Shown here in pieces: positions 1 to 4,608 of a stretch of 6,760 bases of DNA. The notes below the pieces were generated by a model that searched no databases, was not told the origin of the DNA, and was given only the letters and a program-made list of their open reading frames with translations. Position 1 is the first letter of the stretch, and the number at the start of each line of letters is the position of its first letter. Origin of the DNA: Hyphomicrobiales bacterium. Its GTDB lineage: Bacteria; Pseudomonadota; Alphaproteobacteria; Rhizobiales; Aestuariivirgaceae. The stretch spans positions 4,217 to 10,976 of the forward strand of contig JALUFY010000247.1 in assembly GCA_027051995.1 (NCBI GenBank), in the 5' to 3' direction. Both the position numbers and the translations under genes were made by a program.

Positions 1-537
1 GATCACCATGTCGGCGGCGCGCAGCTGATCCTCGAAAAGCTCGTGCAGCGGGCTTTCGTGATCCATGTTGATGTCCGCCTTGCGCAGCGCCTCCACCCTG
101 GCCGGGTCGGAGACGAAGAGGCCATCACGCAGGGCCGGGCCGTCAACGATGGAAACGACGCCGTCCACCGTCACATTGGCGCGCACTTCCGGCCAGTTGA
201 AGGCGCGGATCAGCGGCTGGGGCAGGGCAAGGCCGGATGTCTCGATGATGATGGCGTCCGGGCGTTCGGGGCGCGAGATGAGCGCCGTCATGGCGGGGAT
301 GAAGTCATCGGCCACCGTGCAGCAGATGCAGCCGTTGGCCAGCTCCACGATATCGCTTTTGGCGCAGGCCTCGTCATTGCAGCCCGTGAGCAGCTCGCCA
401 TCGACGCCCACATCGCCGAATTCGTTGACGATCAGCGCGATGCGCCTGCCATGGGCGTGTTGCACGATGTTGCGGATCACGGTGGTCTTGCCGACGCCGA
501 GAAAGCCGGTGATGACCGTTGCGGGAATGCGCGGCAT
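1..537 (-). CDS. cobW: Cobalamin biosynthesis protein CobW, COG0523 GTPase (partial, N-terminal 179 residues)
   Basis: Metal-binding P-loop GTPase of the G3E family. CobW proteins are thought to deliver cobalt to the CobNST chelatase in aerobic B12 synthesis, in the cytoplasm. The leftward frame opens at an ATG at 535-537 and runs off the left edge without a stop. Visible motifs are the Walker A loop GFLGVGKT at residues 11-18, the switch region NEFGDVGVDGELL (38-50), the CxCC metal motif GCICC (69-73), and ETSGLA (99-104). The extra cysteine pair in GCNDEAC (52-58) just before CxCC matches genuine CobW as I recall it, rather than other COG0523 subgroups. The NKxD guanine motif and the C-terminal domain lie beyond the edge; about half of a roughly 340-residue protein is present. 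The start lies 5 bases past the hisI stop, and the only ribosome-binding candidate is a weak GGA inside the end of hisI, which suggests coupled translation. The family is certain; cobalt rather than zinc as the metal is inferred. Confidence 0.93.
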   Translation of the reverse strand, partial: MPRIPATVITGFLGVGKTTVIRNIVQHAHGRRIALIVNEFGDVGVDGELLTGCNDEACAKSDIVELANGCICCTVADDFIPAMTALISRPERPDAIIIETSGLALPQPLIRAFNWPEVRANVTVDGVVSIVDGPALRDGLFVSDPARVEALRKADINMDHESPLHELFEDQLRAADMVI

Positions 538-542
538 GGTGC

Positions 543-989
543 TTATTTTCCGTAAACGTCTTCCGGATCGAACAGCCGCCCGGTGTCCCGGGGCTCAAGG
601 ATGAAGCGGCCGTTCTCTTGCGTCACGATGCGATAGAAGCAGCTCCTGCGCCCCGTGTGACAGGCCGCGCCCCGGCCCTGCGGCGTCACCTTCAGCCATA
701 TCACGTCCTGGTCGCAATCGGTGCGGCATTCGTCAACTTTCAGCACCTCGCCGGAAGTCTCGCCCTTTTTCCACAGCTTGCCGCGCGAGCGCGAAAAGAA
801 GGTGGCCACGCCGTCCTTGATGGTGCGCTCCAGCGCCTCGGCGTTCATCCAGGCGAACATCAGCACCTCCCCGGAAGCGGCGTCGGTGACGATGGCCGGG
901 ATCAGCCCGGCGGAATCGAATTTCGGCGCGAATGCCGCGCCTTCCTCGATGTCCTCATGAGAGCCGCGCGGCGCGAAGAGGGCGGGCAT
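543..989 (-). CDS. hisI: Phosphoribosyl-AMP cyclohydrolase HisI (148 aa)
   Basis: Catalyses the third step of histidine synthesis: hydrolytic opening of the adenine ring of phosphoribosyl-AMP to give ProFAR, in the cytoplasm. The protein is 148 residues, the size of the single-domain cyclohydrolase, and lacks the fused HisE pyrophosphohydrolase domain found in enterobacterial HisIE, so a separate hisE is expected elsewhere. Signature stretches are [12 protein letters not shown] (23-34), MNAEAL (48-53), [15 protein letters not shown] (66-80) and RTDCDQD (89-95). The three zinc cysteines are C92, C110 (in ACHTG) and C117 (in SCFYR), and the magnesium-binding aspartates are in the DCDQD stretch. 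All expected active-site features are present. The ATG at 987-989 has a strong ribosome binding site seven bases upstream. It lies 12 bases after the folE stop and 5 bases before cobW, all leftward. The folE-hisI pairing is common in Rhizobiales from memory. Confidence 0.97.
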   Translation of the reverse strand: MPALFAPRGSHEDIEEGAAFAPKFDSAGLIPAIVTDAASGEVLMFAWMNAEALERTIKDGVATFFSRSRGKLWKKGETSGEVLKVDECRTDCDQDVIWLKVTPQGRGAACHTGRRSCFYRIVTQENGRFILEPRDTGRLFDPEDVYGK

Positions 990-996
990 GGGAAGG

Positions 997-1002
997 CCTC
1001 CC
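997..1002 (-). promoter_or_regulatory. Ribosome binding site of hisI, overlapping the folE stop codon
   Basis: Read leftward, the sequence is TAGGGAGG, then seven bases, then the hisI ATG. GGGAGG is a near-ideal Shine-Dalgarno sequence, and its first G is the last base of the folE TAG stop (1002-1004). A ribosome ending folE therefore sits on the hisI initiation region, which fixes the hisI start and argues for co-transcription and coupled translation. Confidence 0.85.
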
Positions 1003-1643
1003 TACAGCGAGAACGGCTCGGAGGGCGTGCGCACCAGCTCCATGAAGCGCACCTGAAGGGCCGCGTCGTCCTTGAAATCGCCAAGGAACTGCGTGGTCAC
1101 GGTGGCCACGTTGCGTTTTTCCACCCCGCGCAGAGACATGCACATGTGCACCGCCTCGATGAACACCGCGACCCCCCTGGGTTTCAGCTGCTGGTCGATG
1201 GCGTGGGCGATCTGCGCCGTCATGGTTTCCTGCGTCTGCAGGCGCTTGGCGAAGATGTCCACCACGCGCGCCAGCTTGGAGATGCCGACAACCTTGTCAT
1301 CGGGCAGATAGCCCACATGGCAGCGGCCGATGAAAGGCACCATGTGATGCTCGCAGTGCGAGGCGAATTCGATGTCGCGCAGCAGCACGATGTCGTCATA
1401 GCCGCCGACGTCGTCGAAGGTGCGCGAAAGGGCCTTGACGGGATCCTCGTCATAACCGGCGAAGAATTCACGATAGGCCTTCATGACGCGCTTCGGCGTA
1501 TCCTTGAGGCCCTCGCGGTCCGGGTCGTCGCCGGCCCATGCGATGAGCGTGCGCACCGCCGCCTTGACTTCGTCTTCGGAAGGGCGGGGCAGGTCGGGGC
1601 CCTTGCCGATGTTGGGAAGGGTTGTTTTGGCCTTGGCTGTCAT
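1002..1643 (-). CDS. folE: GTP cyclohydrolase I, zinc-dependent FolE type (213 aa)
   Basis: Converts GTP to 7,8-dihydroneopterin triphosphate, the first step of tetrahydrofolate synthesis; the family forms a cytoplasmic homodecamer. Zinc ligands are C97 and H100 in SHCEHH (96-100 and flanking) and C168 in HMCM (166-169). The catalytic histidines H99 and H166 are kept, matching E. coli C110, H112, H113, H179 and C181. Other family signatures are DREGLKDTP (42-50), [19 protein letters not shown] (111-129) and RLQTQE (134-139). It is therefore the zinc enzyme, not the metal-promiscuous FolE2 (FolE1B) family. The frame is open upstream to 1802, but I chose the ATG at 1641-1643: it gives the usual length, follows an AGGA eleven bases upstream, and the upstream extension is low-complexity and covers the promoter-like sequence. 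It heads the leftward string folE-hisI-cobW. Confidence 0.97.
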   Translation of the reverse strand: MTAKAKTTLPNIGKGPDLPRPSEDEVKAAVRTLIAWAGDDPDREGLKDTPKRVMKAYREFFAGYDEDPVKALSRTFDDVGGYDDIVLLRDIEFASHCEHHMVPFIGRCHVGYLPDDKVVGISKLARVVDIFAKRLQTQETMTAQIAHAIDQQLKPRGVAVFIEAVHMCMSLRGVEKRNVATVTTQFLGDFKDDAALQVRFMELVRTPSEPFSL

Positions 1644-1744
1644 TGATGTGTCTGTCCTGATAAAGGCCGCGCAGTCCTGAAAGTCCCGGATGAGCGGGAA
1701 AACAGGCAACGCAGAAAGGGATGTGTGTTGGCTGTCGCGCCCAT

Positions 1745-1774
1745 TGTCTAGTAAGCCGGGGGCGCGAAGGTCAA
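1745..1774 (-). promoter_or_regulatory. Probable sigma-70 promoter for folE-hisI-cobW
   Basis: Read leftward: CTTGACC with the -35 hexamer TTGACC at 1769-1774, an 18-base spacer, then TAGACA at 1745-1750 (CTAGAC if read one base earlier). This resembles the alphaproteobacterial housekeeping consensus CTTGAC-N17-CTATAT. Transcription would begin near 1737, giving a leader of about 95 bases before the folE ATG. The -35 is strong and the -10 only moderate, with half the consensus bases. Confidence 0.45.
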
Positions 1775-1782
1775 GAGCAAAG

Positions 1783-1840
1783 GCGGCGCGCCATGGCCGC
1801 ATGGCGAAAATGGCGCGGGTTCCCGGAGAAGGCGCGCCGC
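1783..1840. repeat. Inverted repeat, 10-base arms, 38-base loop
   Basis: GCGGCGCGCC at 1783-1792 is the exact reverse complement of GGCGCGCCGC at 1831-1840. Each arm contains the 8-base palindrome GGCGCGCC. The left arm begins nine bases upstream of the predicted folE -35 element. It may be an operator pair or a cruciform. It may equally be chance in GC-rich DNA, since the same 10-mer recurs at 4581-4590 near the valS start. Confidence 0.35.
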
Positions 1841-1930
1841 GGATGACAGAGGCCGCGAAATGGGATATATCGCGTTGATATGCGGAGTCCGGTTTTGATA
1901 CAGGCCGGTTTCATGGCTTGAAATATCATC

Positions 1931-1958
1931 TGGATTTCCTCCCGCCGCGCGGTAAAAT
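1931..1958 (+). promoter_or_regulatory. Possible tolC promoter
   Basis: TAAAAT at 1953-1958 matches five of six bases of the -10 consensus. It lies 16 bases after a weak -35-like TGGATT (1931-1936). The -10 sits in the loop of a perfect six-base dyad, CCGCGC (1945-1950) with GCGCGG (1959-1964). A start near 1965 would give a leader of about 90 bases. A second weak option is TTGATA (1895-1900), 18 bases, then TGAAAT (1919-1924). Neither is strong. Confidence 0.27.
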
Positions 1959-2052
1959 GCGCGGACAGGGTTGCGGCCAGCGCGGGCGGAAAATGACCGG
2001 CGCGGCCGGCAGGGCTTGAAGATTGCGTCAAACGGAAAGGGTCAAAGGGGTC

Positions 2053-3489
2053 ATGCACGAGAATTCTTCCGCCGGGGCGGCGCCGGCGTCTGCCGCCGCC
2101 CGCCCGCGTCTGCTTGCCCGGTTTCTCCTCATTCCGGCGGCCGCCTTGCTGCCGCTTGCGCTTGCCGCGCCCGGCCATGCGGAGAGCCTGGCGGCGGCCC
2201 TGACGCAGGCCTATCTGAACAATCCGCAAATTGCCGCCGAGCGCGCCCGTCTGCGCGCCACGGACGAGGGCGTGGCCAGGGCGAAGTCCGGCTGGCGGCC
2301 TCAGGTTTTCGCCAATGGCTCCGTCGCCGTGGGTCACAAGAAGACGACGCCAAACCCCGGCTTTGGCCAGGATTACAATTCCGAACAGGTTTCCATCACC
2401 CTGACGCAGCCCATCTTCAACGGCTTCAAGACCGTGGAAGGCGTCAAGCAGGCCAAGGCCGCCGTGCGCGCCGGGCGGCAGAATCTTCTCGCGGTGGAGC
2501 AGAAGGTGCTGCTTGACGCGGCCACCGCCTACATGAATGTCGTGCGCGACCGCCAGATCCTGAATCTGCGCCAGCGCAACATCTCCGTCCTGCGCGAGCA
2601 GCTGGAGGCCACGCGGGCGCGCTTCAAGGTTGGCGAAATCACCAGAACGGATGTTTCGCAGTCGCGCGCCGCGCTCGCTCAGGCGCGCTCCGCCGCCGCC
2701 CAGGCGCGCGCCCGGCTCGCCGTCTCCCGCGCCCAGTATGAGCAGGCCGTCGGCCATGCGCCGGGCCGCCTGCGCTTTCCGCGCCATTGCCCGAAGATGC
2801 CGCGTTCCCTCAATGCCGCGCTGGCCAGGGCGGGAAGGCTGAATCCCAACATTCTCGCCGCCGCCTATAATGCTCAGGCCGCCAGGCATGGCGTCAAGGT
2901 AGCCTTTGGCGATCTTCTGCCCTCGGTGTCGTTGCAGGCGCAGCTTTCCGCCAGCCGCAGCAAGGCGGAGCGCTTCGCCCCCGTCAAGACCCGCGACGCG
3001 CGCATCATGGGCACGCTTTCCATCCCGCTGTATCAGGGCGGGGCGGTCTATGCCTCCGTGCGTCAGGCGCGCCACAAGGCCAATGCCGCGCAGCTGGGCG
3101 TCATGGTGGCGCGCCGCGCCGTGCATCAACAGGTCTATTCGGCATGGAACAACGTCCTGGCCTCCCGCCAGGTGATCTCCGCCGCCACCGCCCAGGTGGC
3201 CGCCGCCAGGCTGGCCTACGAGGGCGTGCGGCAGGAATACAAGGTCGGCTCGCGCACCACGCTGGATGTGCTCAACGCCCGCCAGACCCTGCTGGACGCC
3301 CGAGTCTCGCTGGTTTCGGCGCGCGCCGCGGAGATGACCGCCGCCTATTCGCTGCTCGCGGCCATCGGCGACCTGACCGCCTACCGCCTGCATCTGCGCG
3401 CCGCCGCCTATGATCCGGCCCGCCATTACAGGCTGGTCAAGTCGCAGCTCTTCGGCGCCCGTGACCGCAAGGCGGCTCCGCGCCGGTGA
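2053..3489 (+). CDS. tolC: TolC-family outer membrane channel protein (478 aa)
   Basis: Trimeric outer-membrane exit duct used by type I secretion systems and RND or ABC efflux pumps. The N-terminus is a signal peptide: arginines near 17-23, hydrophobic core about 24-40, likely cleavage after GHA at 41-43. The mature part is two homologous outer-membrane-efflux repeats, about 45-235 and 252-442. Paired motifs show the duplication: QPIFNGFKT (119-127) against IPLYQGGAV (324-332), and FKVGEITRTDV (191-201) against YKVGSRTTLDV (396-406). Both repeats end in long Ala/Arg/Gln-rich helices. The tail after about 450 is short and basic. Length matches the alphaproteobacterial family. I chose the ATG at 2053, with AAAGGG-type sequences just upstream; an in-frame TTG at 2023 would add ten residues and place the signal peptide further in. 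The only cysteine is C246, in the linker between repeats. No terminator is evident after the gene, so read-through into popZ is possible. The transported substrate cannot be inferred. Confidence 0.94.
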   Translation: MHENSSAGAAPASAAARPRLLARFLLIPAAALLPLALAAPGHAESLAAALTQAYLNNPQIAAERARLRATDEGVARAKSGWRPQVFANGSVAVGHKKTTPNPGFGQDYNSEQVSITLTQPIFNGFKTVEGVKQAKAAVRAGRQNLLAVEQKVLLDAATAYMNVVRDRQILNLRQRNISVLREQLEATRARFKVGEITRTDVSQSRAALAQARSAAAQARARLAVSRAQYEQAVGHAPGRLRFPRHCPKMPRSLNAALARAGRLNPNILAAAYNAQAARHGVKVAFGDLLPSVSLQAQLSASRSKAERFAPVKTRDARIMGTLSIPLYQGGAVYASVRQARHKANAAQLGVMVARRAVHQQVYSAWNNVLASRQVISAATAQVAAARLAYEGVRQEYKVGSRTTLDVLNARQTLLDARVSLVSARAAEMTAAYSLLAAIGDLTAYRLHLRAAAYDPARHYRLVKSQLFGARDRKAAPRR

Positions 3490-3492
3490 GGT

Positions 3493-3520
3493 GCGTGAGG
3501 GCGAGGGCGTGAGGGATTGG
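3493..3520 (+). repeat. Short imperfect tandem repeat after the tolC stop
   Basis: A 14-base unit beginning GCGTGAGGG occurs twice back to back (3493-3506 and 3507-3520), with 11 of 14 positions identical. A further GTGAGG overlaps the tolC stop at 3486-3491. The strand is purine-rich with runs of G. No function is evident; it may be slipped-strand duplication. Confidence 0.4.
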
Positions 3521-3602
3521 CCATCCGGCCTGTTCATAACTTGTGCGCAAGTCCCGCGCGAATGATTGCGCCGGGGGTGCATTTCGGCAAGATTGCATGC
3601 CA

Positions 3603-3634
3603 GACTCGCGCCGGTGGCGGCCATGAAGTGATTC
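3603..3634. promoter_or_regulatory. Two GANTC sites upstream of popZ
   Basis: GACTC at 3603-3607 and GATTC at 3630-3634 lie 27 bases apart, about 50-80 bases before the popZ-like start. In alphaproteobacteria, GANTC is methylated by CcrM, and methylated sites in promoters recruit GcrA to time cell-cycle genes. I count about a dozen such sites in the whole window, so two in this short gap is suggestive but not decisive. No clear -35/-10 pair is seen beside them. Confidence 0.3.
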
Positions 3635-3684
3635 GCCTTGGCCCGCGATCAGCGCAAACAGCATGAAGGACGATTGAGAGCGCC

Positions 3685-4461
3685 GTGTCCAGACAGGAAA
3701 ATCCCAACGCCGTGGAAAACATGCTGGCCTCCATCCGCCAGGCCATTCACCGCGAAACGGCCCATCAGGTCACCGGCCTGCACGCCGCGGGCGGCTCCGC
3801 TCCGGCCAATGACGAGGCCCGCCCGGCCGTCCGCCCGCTGACCATGGATGATCCCGATACCGGCTGGAACGCGCCCCTGCATCCGCCCCATGAAGATGCG
3901 CGGGCAGGTAAGGCCGGATACGCGCGGCCCGATCCTGCCGCCCAGTCCGAACCCGCTGCCGCCGCGCGGCCCGAACCCGCCGCGCCGCGCAAGTCCATGC
4001 GCCGCGTCATCGGCGGCGTCATGAGCGGCCAGGTGGGGCTGGATGACGCGCTGGAGCGGCTGAATGAGGCGCCGCCGGAATTGCCGCGTGCCCCCCGGGC
4101 GGCTTTTCATGATTCCGCCTTCGAGGAAACAACCCTGAGCGAAACGGGGCAGGGGGCTGATGACGATGGCGGCTCCTGGTGGCCGGATGATGATGCGCTC
4201 CCGCCCACTGTTGCGGAGGAAGCGGACGCGCAAGACCGGGACGATGCGCCGCTTTTGTCTCCGCAAGCCTCCCGCGCCGCCGCAGAGGCCTTCTCGCGCC
4301 TGAAAAGCGAGCTTGGTGGCGAGCGGGAACTGAGCCGGATGACCGAGGAGCTCCTGCGCCCCATGCTGCGCCAGTGGCTGAACGAGCATCTCCCCGCTCT
4401 GGTGGAACAGATGGTGCGCGAGGAAATCCAGCGCATCTCGCGCGGCGGACTGAAGGACTGA
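3685..4461 (+). CDS. popZ: PopZ-like polar organising protein, DUF2497 family (258 aa)
   Basis: PopZ forms a cytoplasmic network at the cell pole that tethers the ParB-bound chromosome origin and recruits cell-cycle regulators. The three-part design is visible. An N-terminal helix VENMLASIRQAIHRE (10-24) corresponds to the family's MEEILASIRRII motif. A disordered Pro/Ala/Asp/Glu-rich linker spans about 25-190. A conserved C-terminus, about 192-254, includes SPQASRAAAEAFSRL (192-206) and LLRPMLRQWLNEHLPALVEQ (223-242), the region used for oligomer assembly. The linker is unusual in holding a basic stretch, RKSMRRVIGG (102-111), followed by a predicted helix. The start is a GTG with GAGAG four bases upstream, or GAAGGA fourteen upstream; the next in-frame ATG (3721) would cut into the N-terminal helix, so the GTG is preferred. 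It lies 195 bases after tolC and 147 before valS. Family membership rests on both ends; polar function is inferred. Confidence 0.88.
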   Translation: MSRQENPNAVENMLASIRQAIHRETAHQVTGLHAAGGSAPANDEARPAVRPLTMDDPDTGWNAPLHPPHEDARAGKAGYARPDPAAQSEPAAAARPEPAAPRKSMRRVIGGVMSGQVGLDDALERLNEAPPELPRAPRAAFHDSAFEETTLSETGQGADDDGGSWWPDDDALPPTVAEEADAQDRDDAPLLSPQASRAAAEAFSRLKSELGGERELSRMTEELLRPMLRQWLNEHLPALVEQMVREEIQRISRGGLKD

Positions 4462-4468
4462 TACGCCA

Positions 4469-4498
4469 GCCCCGCCCGCTCAGGGCGCGGCCCCTTTT
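4469..4498 (+). terminator. Probable intrinsic terminator after popZ
   Basis: Nine-base arms at 4469-4477 and 4483-4491 pair at eight of nine positions (one C-C mismatch) around the five-base loop GCTCA, followed by CCC and four T residues (4495-4498). It begins eight bases after the popZ stop. The stem is GC-rich and strong; the T run is short and offset by three C residues, so termination may be partial. Confidence 0.5.
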
Positions 4499-4504
4499 CC
4501 CGGC

Positions 4505-4524
4505 GCTTGCATGTGCCCGCAAGC
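4505..4524. repeat. Perfect 6-base dyad over the valS promoter region
   Basis: GCTTGC (4505-4510) and GCAAGC (4519-4524) are exact reverse complements separated by eight bases. The left arm covers the proposed -35 element of valS and the right arm lies in its spacer. This is the geometry of a small dimeric repressor site, but no known operator is recognised. Confidence 0.35.
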
Positions 4525-4536
4525 TGGTGTTTATAC
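4507..4536 (+). promoter_or_regulatory. Candidate valS promoter
   Basis: TTGCAT (4507-4512) is followed after 18 bases by TTATAC (4531-4536), with TATACG as an alternative reading one base later. It sits directly after the popZ terminator candidate and before valS. A start near 4543 would leave a leader of about 65 bases to the preferred valS ATG. No T-box features are visible, and none are expected in this group. Confidence 0.42.
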
Positions 4537-4608
4537 GGGTGCGAAACCTGTCCGAACCGGCGCGATTCCATGAAGCGGGGGGCGCGCCGCCAATCCAGCG
4601 AGACCTTC

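Larger units (their letters stand above)
1644..2052. other. Divergent intergenic region between folE and tolC (409 bases)
   Basis: No convincing gene is seen on either strand. The region holds the probable folE promoter (1745-1774, leftward), an inverted repeat with 10-base arms (1783-1792 and 1831-1840), a locally AT-richer stretch at about 1857-1937, and a possible tolC promoter (1931-1958). The hexamer TTGATA occurs twice, 20 bases apart, at 1875-1880 and 1895-1900. A short dyad TTGA-N8-TCAA lies at 2016-2031, just before tolC. The short open frames here are low-complexity and resemble no family known to me. No B12, pre-Q1 or other riboswitch pattern is recognisable. Confidence 0.6.

Noticed and set aside
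538..560. B12 riboswitch or separate promoter for cobW
   Set aside because: Only five bases separate hisI from cobW and no B12-box-like structure is visible; cobW appears to be translated from the folE-hisI transcript.
1002..1643. Zinc-independent FolE2 replacement enzyme of the Zur regulon type
   Set aside because: The protein keeps the classical Cys-His-Cys zinc site and catalytic histidines of FolE1.
519..1646. A 375-codon plus-strand open frame opposite hisI and folE
   Set aside because: It covers two genes with clear catalytic motifs on the minus strand; the translation is His/Arg-rich with no recognisable domain.
1644..1802. 53-residue N-terminal extension of FolE from the upstream ATG at 1802
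   Set aside because: The extension has no family similarity, spans the promoter-like sequence, and the ATG at 1643 gives the normal length.
1998..2010. CCGGC-GCG-GCCGG dyad before tolC
   Set aside because: Short, with a three-base loop and pure G+C; expected often by chance in this composition.
3539..3552. ACTTG-TGCG-CAAGT hairpin as a tolC terminator
   Set aside because: The stem is only five base pairs and is followed by CCCGCGCG rather than a T run.
1771..3624. A 617-codon open frame on the minus strand opposite tolC
   Set aside because: It is in the same register as the tolC codons, has low-complexity Gly/Arg composition, and overlaps the folE promoter. It is a mirror of GC-rich codon use.
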